From the NCBI RefSeq assembly GCF_025766255.1, contig NW_026516731.1:1-64000 (forward strand): a stretch of 64,000 nucleotides of DNA, in the 5' to 3' direction. Shown piece after piece: positions 10,357 to 22,519 of this stretch. The position numbers were made by a program, and so were the translations under genes. The notes beneath the pieces were generated by a model. It was not told where the DNA came from. It saw nothing but the letters and a program-made list of their open reading frames with translations, and did no database searches. This DNA comes from Zychaea mexicana (taxonomy: Eukaryota > Mucoromycota > Mucoromycetes > Mucorales > Lichtheimiaceae). The first letter of the stretch is position 1. Each line of letters opens with the position of its first letter.

Positions 10357-12587
10357 TTATTTTTGCTTATTAAAAAATTTTATATTGAAACTGACCGCAT
10401 CAACCTTTCGTTTACTTGCCCAATTATATTTATGTTTTATGCATTCATTAGTTATACTTGTACTTATATTAGTACCTGTTGATTTATTTTTGACGTCAGT
10501 TTCTTTTGTTATATCTATATCATCTATTATAGCCTGTTTTATATCCTTATGCTTTTTAAAATATTCTTTTGGCTGTATTTCTTCTACTATTTGCTTGTTT
10601 CTCTGTTTATTTTTAATGTGTCTTTTTTTCTTTTTACGTTTTGGTATATTATTTGGTATGTTGCAGGCACTGCTTTTCTCTGATTCAGATGTACTTACAT
10701 CTATGTATTTATGTTTCTCTATATCTTCTGGTGGGTCTTCCCAATCAGTAGTATCATTTACAACATCATCACATTTTATATCATTAAACACATCTTCCCA
10801 ATGCCTACAATCTGCTGATGGTGGTACCTTTACAGTTTACCATCCTCTATTATTTTGTTGAGGTGGTTTATGTTGTTTATTGTTCTGTGTATTATTACTA
10901 TTATGTTTTTCTTCTTGTTCCTTCATATATTCTTCTGTATCAGCTACTGTAATTCTTGTAGTTCCTCTACTGTTTTATCCATTGGTGTATATTTTTTAAT
11001 ATTATCCTGACCACTATTATGTGCATAACGGATAAATGTATGCTGATCTTGAAATTCGTTTTCGAATTCATCTTTGTATAAGTCCTCATACATATCCATG
11101 TTTTCATAATACATGAATTTATTTTAATAATCCTTCACCTTCATTGTGTATGGATTCCATATTATATGACCTTTATGGTTCTTATCAACATAGATAATAT
11201 ATAAACGATTGAGCGTTGGCTCTAACTCATATACTGATTTATTTTTGTATAACATGTGCGGCATATAGTTACTATTCAGTATTATTGGCATATTTTTCTT
11301 TTTAGTTATTGACTTTGTGAATTTGCCATTAAGTTTTAACCACGTTCCTTCTAACATTTGGCTTAAAAATGTTAATTTGAAATCAGAACCTGTTTCTTCA
11401 TTATACATAAAATCATAATCATCATCCTTATAATCTGACCAATCATTTTCATTATTCATTAGATATGCTCGATGGCCACCTTGTTCTAATACATCAATGC
11501 TATATGTCTTACCTACAATCCAGTATTGTGGTATCTTATTTTTACCACCAAACATTGTTTCAATACCAAACATAGACCACATATGTAATTTATTTCCAGG
11601 GTTATTTTCCATATCTGCATCATGAAAGTAAGAATTTAAATTTGATTTTACAGTATCATATTTCCATAGTAATTCTGGATATATTTCGGTAGCCTTCCGC
11701 ATATTAAGCTGCTTAGTAATTAATTGATATCCAAGTAACTGTTGGTGCATTTTTCTGGTTTTAATTTCATAATTTGGATCCATATTATAACAAATATAAT
11801 CTTTTCCTTTCATACAATAGCTAATAGACTTTTGTGGATTACCACCTGGTTTAATATTTGGAGTAACACCATCAATAGTAAAGAATTTACGTGCTGTTTT
11901 TGTGTCGAACCGCTCATCCATTTGTATCCATATGTGTACATGTTTCTCATTGGTTTCTGGTGCAATTTCATCACATGCAATTGCCTTTTCAATTCGATAA
12001 CCAATACGTTCATGTTTTATAAACCATTCCATGATTTGCTCTTTTGTTAAATAGAAGTCCTTACAAATATATGTGAACAGCCCTTTAGTGTTTTGGAATC
12101 GGAATTCTTTGCCGCCCTGCGAGGAATCTGCACCAGAGGTGTTACCCTCTAACATTGCATCGGAAAATTGAGGATTTGAGGATTTGAGGAATCTTACATA
12201 TTCTCGAATTCTTCCAATTATTTTATTGCATGCATTATCTTTAGTTTTTTTATCTACTTTAGCCTGTGTAAGGTCTTTTTCGAGTTCTGACCTCAGTTGT
12301 GTGATAAGAGGTTCATACTCAATATGCTGATGGTTTTCAGCAAGGTGTTTTGCTCTTTCAATTAAGAGTGTCAATGTAATTCCTAAAATAGGAACAAATT
12401 CAGCCATAATAGCTAAGAATGCGAGAAGGTTGAGTTGGTTCATGTCGATTGTTGAAGTAATAAAAATAAAAAATATAACAAATATACTTTGCTTTATATT
12501 CTGTGGTGTTATTTTTATATTAAAAAAAAATTCAATTTTTATTTTTTTCAAAAATTTAAATGTATGCATGCCAAGACATTCATGCAT
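10357..12587 (-). pseudogene. CRESS-type Rep-like protein, unit B
   Basis: Nearly identical to the unit A copy. The core frame is 11124-12587 (487 codons), with HVH, YCMK and MPIILNSN intact. The same 15-nt P-loop deletion (near 11511) and the same stop after KDY are present. The tail resumes at 10357-10791 after a stop at 10837-10839 (TAA where unit C has TCA). The lysine-rich tail (KRKKKKRHIKNK) may be nuclear-targeting or DNA-binding. Shared lesions with A show that A and B descend from one already damaged unit. Confidence 0.85.
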
Positions 12588-12703
12588 GAATTATTTCAAT
12601 AAAAATTAATTTGGCTATCCTGGTATATCTTAACTAATAAGTCATCTAGGGTTACTAGATCGCATTAAAATCATCATAACCATAGCCGGTCCCCATCAGA
12701 TCC

Positions 12704-14007
12704 TTATTGTCTTTGTATTTTTGTTGAGGGCTGGCTGGAGGCAGATGAATTATAGCCATTTTCGTTTTGATTTTCATCTTCAATTTCGGTTGTTGTTGTA
12801 GTCACTGTAGTGGATGATGATGAGCTTTCAGGACTTGTGATACAAGGTGGAACTAAAACTCACTTTTTGTTTTTTTTGCCTAGTGACACCACTTGATTAC
12901 ATCCATCAATAGCTTCCACAGTCTCCATCAAATAAAGACGTGTGCGATACACAAGTTCAATTATAGGAATAAGCTGGGTGGCGCAAACTGTTGGAGCAAG
13001 GGGGAACGAGGCTCGTTCGGATTGAGTTATACGGCAAATGGAGCCAGCGGGACAATCCATTATAATCGGCGACATATGTAAACCTGAAACCAATTATTGT
13101 TTTTAGTTAATAATTGAAACATGAATGCCGTATACCACGTTTGGTGTATGACACATACCAGAAATGATGAAGGCTCCTGTTTTAATAGAATGGATAATGG
13201 AAGGACGTTCATTTATGATAGAGACAAAAAAGTCTTTTAGCATCTTGGGCGCCTTGATGCCACTCTCATATAACTCTTTGGTGCCGTTTTCTCCATCATC
13301 TTTTAAACCAACTTCAGTAAAACCAATTTCATAATTCAAATAAAGACACTTCATATCGGGCTGCATGCCAGTAATGTGTCGAGCAGTTGGTTCAATTGAC
13401 GATAAAGAGCGTTTCCGGTTGTGTCGATCGGATGAAGCTTGTGACTTTCGTTTCCCCCTAATTATAAATAAAAAAACAATAATGACATTGAATATCCATA
13501 ACCATCATAGCCATCAAACCACATATATGAAAGCTGAACAAACACGTACGAACGAGCACGGATAGGAGAGGGATCGAAGCATTTTGAAACAAATGGCCAA
13601 ATTCGATATTCCACGTCGTCCTTCACATAATCATCTTCAAAAAACCTGAAGTGGTAAAGATCAAGAGTTTCTTCAAAGCTCTTTCGAGCCCAGTATAAAT
13701 CACCCTGGGTTAATGGATCAAATGATTTTGCTATTGTCGTACGGTACAAGTCAGAAAGGGATTTCTATATATTAAATACAGATACGGCCCATTGTTAACA
13801 ATCGTTCCATTAAAACACGAGTGATGACAACTGCTAAAAATTTACCTTTTTGCTGAATAAATAAATGTATTGATGGAGATTTGCTGGAAGTTTTTGATTG
13901 AAATCAATACTTTTTAAATCTTGAATTTCTTGAAGCTCTTGTTCGGTGAAAACATCAACGTAAGACCGGTCGTCAGGATTTAAAATAATAGAATGGACTG
14001 GACTAAA
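12704..14007 (-). pseudogene. Spliced host-type gene, unit B
   Basis: Same four-exon gene fragment as in unit A, with only a few substitutions (for example MYRTTIAKSF instead of MYRTITAKSF) and a small indel in an intron A-run. The in-frame TGA before the Ser/Thr-rich end is also present, so that lesion predates the duplication. No upstream ATG exon is found. Function unknown. Confidence 0.65.
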
Positions 14008-14449
14008 GGTCAATTAATGAAGCAATTTTGTCAGTTAAGGGAAAAAAGTGGGCAATAATCCCCCCTCCTTAGAAGACTAAACCATAGCTATAATATATTA
14101 TACTATATTACATATAATGAATTATTTGTAGTATTATTTTTAATATGTAATAATAGTTATGAAAGAATAAGTTTAGAAAGATTAATTAATCTTAAAATAA
14201 TATACATAATGTATATAGTAAATAAATACGATCATCCTATAGGCGTCCTACTATTAGTTGTCTAACCAATTATAATCTACTAGCTGTAATATAGATAATA
14301 AAATTGCTATGATCGGTATAACCATCAGTGGCCGAATTAATTATTAATTTACAATAAAAATAATAAAAATTGAATTTTTTTATTTATATTGGTAACCTCC
14401 CACGAGAAAAAAAAGAGCGATTGTTTAAAGTATATAACAACAAATAAAA

Positions 14450-15928
14450 ATGAACACAACACAACACATTGAACAACTCGATATTGAAATTGAAAATTGA
14501 TAATAAATGGACTTTTCTTGATAAATCTTGGCCTGAAATGCAACATAGATTTAATCATAGAACAGCTATTAAAGATATGAAGAATAATACAATAAATGAT
14601 ATAAAGGATGTATTACTTAATAGATTTGGATTTATACCTATATTTTATTTTCTTACAGCTTTATATGGAAATATTGAATATCCAGGGCCATACCGCGAGA
14701 TTGAAAAAGGACTTGCATTATTATATCATATAGTATCAGGTGTATCAGGAAAGGATATGCATACTGTTATGCCATATGCAACATTTTATGATTTATATAA
14801 GCGGTTCTGGATTACTAACTATAATGAATTGAATAAAAAGGTAAAACAAGATCTAGATAGTATGTTCTCATCACCACGTATTCGCATTCTATCAACAATA
14901 ATAAACAATCCAGATGGTTTTAAGAATGTTACACTACTTATTGATGGACATAATAGTAAAATAAAGTATTATAAACCAAATGAGTCACATTCACAATTAT
15001 ATTCATATAAATTAAAAGGGCTAGCTGTACGTACACAAGTTATACAGGATATGAATGAAATAATTACACATGTTTCAGTATCTGAAAAATGTGCTATCGG
15101 AAATGATGGTACTATGTTTATTAATATGAAACTATATAAAAAAATAAGTGAGGCAGATTGTTTAGGAATGGATGGTGGATATAATTTATTTATACAAAAG
15201 TTTAAAGATAATGCGACAGATGCTGGATATAGTTTTATGATCGTAATTTTTTACATCCCATAAGAAAAGAACCAGGACAAAAGTTAACAATCAATGAGAC
15301 ATACTTTAATAACAAGTTTGGATCATTTCGTTCAGCAATAGAAGCACAGTTCTCTATGTTAGGCTCTAAATTTGAACGATTTAATAATAATCGTGCAGCA
15401 TTGCAAATAACTGATATAAGATATTATAATATTCAGTTTCGTGTTGCTTGTATTCTTACTAATATATGGCGATTTGTAAATAAGTATAATATAGAGGTAC
15501 AACCACATCATAAATTATGGTATGGAAAAGATTTTGAATTCCCAAGTAAGAAAAGCAAACTTGACTTGATATTTTCAAATGAGCAAAAAGTAAATACTGA
15601 ATATAACGAAATGGTTGACATGCAGCAGAAATTTCTACAGCTTAACATTACTCAATCAATAGATATGGCTATAGATAGTGAGGACGAAACTGAAAATAAT
15701 ACATCTAAACGCAAGAGAAAAAATCAAAGAGAACAGAGAAATATAGAACATAGTAATTCATATGAAATTGAGAAAATTGTAGGACATGTGTATACTGATA
15801 ATAAGTACATATTTGAGGTTAAGTGGGTTGGATATAGTGTAAAGGATAATAGTTGGTTAACAGTTGATAAGTTTAATTCCCAGGAAATGCTACATGAATA
15901 TATGGCCACACATGGTATTCAGCTCTAA
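14450..15928 (+). pseudogene. DDE transposase-chromodomain, unit C
   Basis: The best preserved transposase copy. The frame is open through the DDE region until a T5-to-T4 deletion at 15233-15236 breaks it just after AGYSF. It reopens at 15356 and runs uninterrupted through the third catalytic region, LGSKFERF, the linker with KRKRKNQREQ and the chromodomain to the stop at 15926-15928. This shows that transposase and chromodomain were once one protein of roughly 470-490 residues. The single upstream ATG (14450) is out of frame with the body, as in unit B. The gene ends within a few bases of the converging Rep tail. Confidence 0.88.
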
Positions 15929-18900
15929 ATTAATTTCTTACTTATTTGCTTATTGAAAAATCTTATATTGAAACTGACCGCATCAACCTTTCGTTTACTT
16001 GCCCAATTATATTTATGTTTTATGCATTCATTAGTTATACTTGTACTTATATTAGTACCTGTTGATTTATTTTTGACGTCAGTTTGTTTTGTTATATCTA
16101 TATCATCTATTATAGCCTGTTTAATATCCTTATGCTTTTTAAAATATACTTTTGGCTGTATCTCTTCTACTATTTGCTTGTTTCTCCGTTTATTTTTAAT
16201 GTGTTTTTTTTTCTTTTTACGTTTTGGTATATTATTTGGTATGTTGCAGTCACTGCTTTTCTCTGATTCAGATGTACTTACATCTATGTATTTATGTTTC
16301 TCTATATCTTCTGGTGGGTCTTCCCAATCAGTAGTATCATTTACAACATCATCACATTTTATATCATTAAACACATCTTCCCAATGCCTACAATCTGCTG
16401 ATAGTGGTACCTTTACAGTTGACTATCCTCTATTATTTTGTTGAGGTGGTTTATGTTGTTTATTGTTCTGTGTATTATTACTATTATGTTTTTCTTCTTG
16501 TTCCTTCATATATTCTTCTGTATCAGCTAATTCTTGTAGTTCCTCTACTGTTTTATCCATTGGTGTATATTTTTTAATATCATCCTGACCACTATTATGT
16601 GCATAACAGATAAATGTATGCTGATCTTGAAATTCGTTTCGAATTCATCTTTGTATAAGTCCTCATACATATCTAGGGGTCGCAATTGGACGGGTCGGGT
16701 CGGGTCAAGGGTCTGACCCGTTGACCCACGGGTCAAGAAAACACTGACCCGACCCGACCCGTTCAACTCGACGGGTCAAAACTCGGGTTGACGGGTCAAG
16801 ACTGATTTCAATGTAGTGATGAAGGAAGTGTCGATCAGCCTGAACTTGAGCGCTGGAAGTGCAAAACTCCATATATATATAGCTCTCTAAGATGATGGCA
16901 CGCAAATTCCTAGCAGTGCTAGCAACATCTACGTTTTGAGTAATTATTCTTAAAGGTAAAGGGTTCTGTGCCATTACAAAAGAAATCGCTTGGGCTCACA
17001 TGCTTTAAAGAAAGCATAATATTTAAAGTGTGGTTGAAAATCGACTTCCCTATATGCCCCTTATCCTTTTCCCTTTTCCCTTTTCTTTTCACTTCTTTCT
17101 TCTTCCTTCGATTTTCTTTTCTCAATTCCGTTTCTGTCTTTTGTTAAATCGCGTCTCTTACTGCCACCCTCTATTGTATATTCTTATTGCACTATTGCTA
17201 CTTCTTTACTCCTATCATATATATTGCTTATAGCTTACTTATCCCATACTGTTGAATATAAAGTATAATCCCACAATAAAAAGAATTAAGTACGTTTTAT
17301 GCTATAGTTCTATAGCAGACATATTGACAACTAATTATGTTTCCCAACAAGAAGATTGACTACTTAGATATAGGTACCTCATACATATTATATGTATACA
17401 CAGGTCACGACGGGTCAACGGGTCGGGTCAATGGTTGGACGGGTCGACCCGCGGGTCAGAAAAGCATCAACACGACCCGTTGACCCGTCCTCAACCCGTG
17501 GGTTGGTTTTGACCCGCGGGTCAGATTGCGACCCCTATACATATCCATGTTTTCATAATACATGAATTTATTTTCATAATCCTTCACCTTCATTGTGTAT
17601 GGATTCCATATTATATGACCTTTACGGTTCTTATCAACATGATTAATATATAAACGATTGAGCGTTGGCTCTAACTCATATACTGATTTGTTTTTGTATA
17701 ACATGTGCGGCATATAGTTACTATTCAGTATTATTGGCATATTTTTCTTTTTAGTTATTGACTTTGTGAATTTGCCATTAAGTTTTAACCATGTTCCTTC
17801 TAACATTTGGTTTAAAAATGTTAATTTGAAATCAGAACCTGTTTCTTCATTATACATAAAATCATAATCATCATCCTTATAATCTGATCAATCATTTTCT
17901 TTATTTATTAGATATGCTTGATGACCACCTTGTTCTAATACATCAGTGTTATATATCTTACCTACATTTGATGGACCTACAATCCCGTATTGTGGTATCT
18001 TATTTTTGCTACCAAACATTGTTTCAATACCAAACATATACCACATATGTAATTTATTTCCAGGGTTATTTTCCATATCTGCATCATGAAAGTAAGAATT
18101 TAAATTTGATTTTACAGTATCATATTTCCATAGCAATTCTGGATATATTTCGGTAGCCTTCCACATATTAAGCTGCTTAGTAATTAATTGATATCCAAGT
18201 AACTGTTGGTGTATTTTTCTGGTTTTAATTTCATAATTTAGATCCATATTATAACAAATATAATCTTTTCCTTTCATACAATAGCTAATAGACTTTTGTG
18301 GATTACCACCTGGTTTAATATTTAGAGTAACACCATCAATAGTAAAGAATTTATGTGCTGTTTTTGTGTCGAACCGCTCATCCATTTGTATCCATATGTG
18401 TACATGTTTCTCATTGGTTTCTGGTGCAATTTCATCACATGCAATTGCCTTTTCAATTCGATAACCAATACGTTCATGTTTTATAAACCATTCCATGATT
18501 TGCTCTTTTGTTAAATAGAAGTCCTTACAAATATATGTGAACAGCCCTTTAGTGTTTTGGAATCGGAATTCTTTGCCGCCCTGCGAGGAATCTGCACCAG
18601 AGGTGTTACCCTCTAACATTGCATCGGAAAATTGAGGATTTGAGGATTTGAGGAATCTTACATATTCTCGAATTCTTCCAATTATTTTATTGCATGCATT
18701 ATCTTTAGTTTTTTTATCTACTTTAGCCTGTGTAAGGTCTTTTTCGAGTTCTGACCTCAGTTGTGTGATAAGAGGTTCATACTCAATATGCTGATGGTTT
18801 TCAGCAAGGTGTTTTGCTCTTTCAATTAAGAGTGTCAATGTAATTCCTAAAATAGGAACAAATTCAGCCATAATAGCTAAGAATGCGAGAAGGTTGAGTT

Positions 18901-19051
18901 GGTTCATGTCGATTGTTGAAGTAATAAAAATAAAAAATATAACAAATATACTTTGCTTTATATTCTGTGGTGTTATTTTTATATTAAAAAAAAATTCAAT
19001 TTTTATTTTTTTCAAAAATTTAAATGTATGCATGCCAAGACATTCATGCAT
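15925..19051 (-). pseudogene. CRESS-type Rep-like protein, unit C (P-loop intact, MITE inserted)
   Basis: The most informative Rep copy. The P-loop is present as GPSNVGKI (codons around 17957-17985), and the frame does not stop after KDY but continues towards the tail. It is broken by TGA at 17888-17890 (TGG in A/B), the 864-bp MITE at 16674-17537, a 1-nt deletion just beyond it and a TAG at 16423-16425 (TGG in A/B). Allowing for these, the HUH domain, helicase and lysine-rich tail belong to one ancestral gene of roughly 700-750 codons. Some HUH-domain residues also changed (R to H, P to L). It is non-functional as it stands. Confidence 0.85.
16674..17537 (+). mobile_element. hAT-like MITE, copy 2 (complete)
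   Basis: Termini TAGGGGTCGCAAT and ATTGCGACCCCTA are perfect inverted repeats. A perfect 8-bp target duplication TACATATC flanks the element (16666-16673 and 17538-17545); the single-copy site is visible in units A and B. Both subterminal zones are dense arrays of GGGTC/GACCC. It lies inside the Rep gene of unit C. The interior matches the inverted copy at 312-1893. It is 864 bp with no transposase, so it would need a hAT enzyme from elsewhere. Confidence 0.93.
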
Positions 19052-19167
19052 GAATTATTTCAATAAAAATTAATTTGGCTATCCTGGTATATCTTAGCTA
19101 ATAAGTCATCTAGGGTTACTAGATCGCATTAAAATCATCATAACCATAGCCGGTCCCCATCAGATCC

Positions 19168-20471
19168 TTATTGTCTTTGTATTTTTGTTGAGGGCTGGCT
19201 GGAGGCAGATGAATTATAGCCATTTTCGTTTTGATTTTCATCTTCAATTTCGGTTGTTGTTGTAGTCACTGTAGTGGATGATGATGAGCTTTCAGGACTT
19301 GTGATACAAGGTGGAACTAAAACTCACTTTTTGTTTTTTTTGCCTAGTGACACCACTTGATTACATCCATCAATAGCTTCCACAGTCTCCATCAAATAAA
19401 GACGTGTGCGATACACAAGTTCAATTATAGGAATAAGCTGGGTGGCACAAACTGTTGGAGCAAGGGGGAACGAGGCTCGTTCGGATTGAGTTATACAGCA
19501 AATGGAGCCAGCGGGACAATCCATTATAATCGGCGACATATGTAAACCTGAAACCAATTATTGTTTTTAGTTAATAATTGAAACATGAATGCCGTATACC
19601 ACGTTTGGTGTATAACACATACCAGAAATGATGAAGGCTCCTGTTTTAATAGAATGGATAATGGAAGGACGTTCATTTATGATAGAGACAAAAAAGTCTT
19701 TTAGCATCTTGGGCGCCTTGATGCCACTCTCATATAACTCTTTGGTGCCGTTTTCTCCATCATCTTTTAAACCAACTTCAGTAAAACCAATTTCATAATT
19801 CAAATAAAGACACTTCATATCGGGCTGCATGCCAGTAATGTGTCGAGCAGTTGGTTCAATTGACGATAAAGAGCGTTTCCGGTTGTGTCGATCGGATGAA
19901 GCTTGTGACTTTCGTTTCCCCCTAATTATAAATAAAAAAACAATAATGACATTGAATATCCATAACCATCATAGCCATCAAACCACATATATGAAAGCTG
20001 AACAAACACGTACGAACGAGCACGGATAGGAGAGGGATCGAAGCATTTTGAAACAAATGGCCAAATTCGATATTCCACGTCGTCCTTCACATAATCATCT
20101 TCAAAAAACCTGAAGTGGTAAAGATCAAGAGTTTCTTCAAAGCTCTTTCGAGCCCAGTATAAATCACCCTGGGTTAATGGATCAAATGATTTTGCTATTG
20201 TCGTACGGTACAAGTCAGAAAGGGATTTCTATATATTAAATACAGATACGGCCCATTGTTAACAATCGTTCCATTAAAACACGAGTGATGACAACTGCTA
20301 AAAATTTACCTTTTTGCTGAATAAATAAATGTATTGATGGAGATTTGCTGGAAGTTTTTGATTGAAATCAATACTTTTTAAATCTTGAATTTCTTGAAGC
20401 TCTTGTTCGGTGAAAACATCAACGTAAGACCGGTCGTCAGGATTTAAAATAATAGAATGGACTGGACTAAA
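19168..20471 (-). pseudogene. Spliced host-type gene, unit C
   Basis: Third copy of the host-type gene fragment, almost identical to unit B although the Rep genes next to it differ clearly. Exons and introns are as in A. It shares the premature TGA before the Ser/Thr-rich end. The high identity here compared with the Rep C-terminal region suggests gene conversion or patchy exchange among the tandem units. Function unknown. Confidence 0.65.
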
Positions 20472-20843
20472 GGTCAATTAATGAAGCAATTTTGTCAGTT
20501 AAGGGAAAAAAGTGGGCAATAATCCCCCCTCCTTAGAAGACTAAACCATAACTATAATATATTATACTATATTACATATAATGAATTATTTGTAGTATTA
20601 TTTTTAATATGTAATAATAGTTATGAAAGAATAAGTTTAGAAAGATTAATTAATCTTAAAATAATATACATAATGTATATAGTAAATAAATATGATCATC
20701 CTATAGATAATTATCATTATTTTTTTTTGTTTTTTAATTTTTTTATTTTTTTTGATTTGATTACGTAAGCATGCATACTTTTCCTCCAAAAATTGAATTT
20801 TCCTATTATTAAAAAGGATGTGTTTCAAATATATTATCCCAAA

Positions 20844-22519
20844 ATGGAAATTGAAATTGAAATATTTGATGAGTATGCAAATAAAAATAATGAAGAGATA
20901 ATAAAATATAAAAAGGAATTAAAAAATGAAATTAATAAATTAATATTAGAAGAATGGAGTTTTTTAACTCAGGATTGGAAAAAAACAAAGAATTTATATA
21001 AACATCGAACAGAATTAAAAAATGTTAAAGAAATTCAAGATATTAAAAGAGAATTATTAGATAAATTAGGTTATACAAGTGTATTTTTCTTCTTAACTAT
21101 TTTAAATATAAATAAAGAATATCCTGGTCCATTTTTAGAAATAGAAAAAGGTTTACTTTTACTATATCAATTAGTTTCAGGATTTACCTCAAAAAATATA
21201 ACAAAATATGTTCCTCACACTACCTTTTACTCCTTTTATAAAGAGTTTTGGATAACAAATTATGAAAAATTAAATAAGTTTGTAGATTATTGTATGTTAA
21301 ATATGTTTAGTAATATAATAATAAGATTATTATCATTAATTAGAAATCCTAAGCATTTTAAAAATATAACCATGATGTTAGATGGTCATGACTCATCTAT
21401 TGAATATGATAAGCCAGATATAGGAAAATTAAAAAGATGGAGCTATAAATTAAAAAGTTCAGGTATTAGAACTCAAGTATTAATAGATATAAATGAAATG
21501 GTTTTAAACTTATCTGAAAGTAAATTATGTGGTATAAGTAGTGATGGTGGTATGTTTTTAAATATGAAATTATATAATAAAATAAAATTATATAATAAAA
21601 TAAAAGAAGAAGATTGTGTTGCTTTAGATGGAGGATATATACTATTTATAAAACAATTTGAAGATTTCTGTAAAAATAAAAATATAAAATTAGATGATAA
21701 AAATTTTTTCTATCCAATTAGAAAAGAAACTGGAATTGAATTAAAAGCTCAAGATGAACACTATAACAAGGTGTTTGGCAGCTTTAGAAGCATAGTAGAG
21801 AATCAATTTAAAGATCTATATAATAAATTTAAAAGATTTAGTAATAATAATTCTATTTTAAAAACAGATGATATAAAATATATTAACTTACAATTAAAAG
21901 TAGAATTTTGATTAAAAAATATACAATCATTTCAGGATAAATTTAATATAATAGTGCAAGAACACCATAAATTATGGGTAAATGAAAACTTTGACTTTCT
22001 AAATGAAAATAGATTAATTGATATTGTCTATAGTAATCAAATGGAACAAATGAAAAAAATTAAATGAATTGAATTTAATTCCAAAAAAAAATTTTAGAAA
22101 TAAATATAGAGGAAATAGAAGCTGATACTAATAATAATGATACAAATATGGCAATTGATGAAATAGAATTAGAAAATGATATAAATAACACAAATAATAT
22201 AAATGATAACAATAGTAGTGAAAATATCATTGATTTTCCTCAATATAAAAATACATCTAGAAAACGTAAGAAAAGATCTAACAATAAAAAAAATGATTTA
22301 AATATATATGAAATTAGAGATTTAAGTAAAGATGAAAATATTTATGAAGTTGAAAAAATAGAAGATCATAAAATACAAAATAAAAAATATATATTTTATG
22401 TAAGATGGAAAAACTATGAATCAAGTCAAAACTCTTGGGTTAAAGAAGAAGATTTTAATCAAAGAGATATTATATTAGAGTATTTTAATAAAAAAAATAT
22501 TATATACAATAATTCATAA
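20844..22519 (+). pseudogene. Divergent, AT-rich DDE transposase-chromodomain (unit D)
   Basis: Homologous to the A-C transposase along its whole length but strongly diverged and much richer in A+T. Catalytic regions: MMLDGHDS, VALDGGY and SIVENQF; the chromodomain at 22148-22519 has IYEVEKIEDH, YVRWKNY and NSWVKEE. It has a clean N-terminus (MEIEIEIFDEY) where B and C are frameshifted. Stops at 21909 and 22064 and a frame change at the A9 run near 22083 separate transposase from chromodomain. An in-frame 18-bp tandem duplication at 21567-21602 gives KLYNKI twice. No Rep gene follows. It begins exactly where a next tandem unit would. Confidence 0.82.

Larger units (their letters stand above)
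1894..20703 (+). repeat. Head-to-tail tandem array of Rep/DDE element (5586-bp period)
   Basis: Three copies of one unit follow each other directly in the same orientation. Unit A is partial (1894-6188 plus flank), B is 8706-14291 and C is 14292-20703. The B-C period is 5586 bp, and A-B is 5585 bp after removing the 2517-bp pogo element and its TA. Unit C stops 48 bp short of the full unit after CCTATA and is followed in register by divergent unit D. No terminal inverted repeats or target duplications separate the units. Each encodes DDE-chromodomain (+), Rep-like HUH/helicase (-) and a spliced host-type gene (-). Direct repeats without TIRs fit rolling-circle concatemers or unequal recombination equally well. 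Confidence 0.9.

Noticed and set aside
1894..20703. An integrated complete CRESS virus
   Set aside because: No capsid-like gene is visible; the unit carries a DDE transposase and a spliced host-type gene, so a transposon-like element is a better description.
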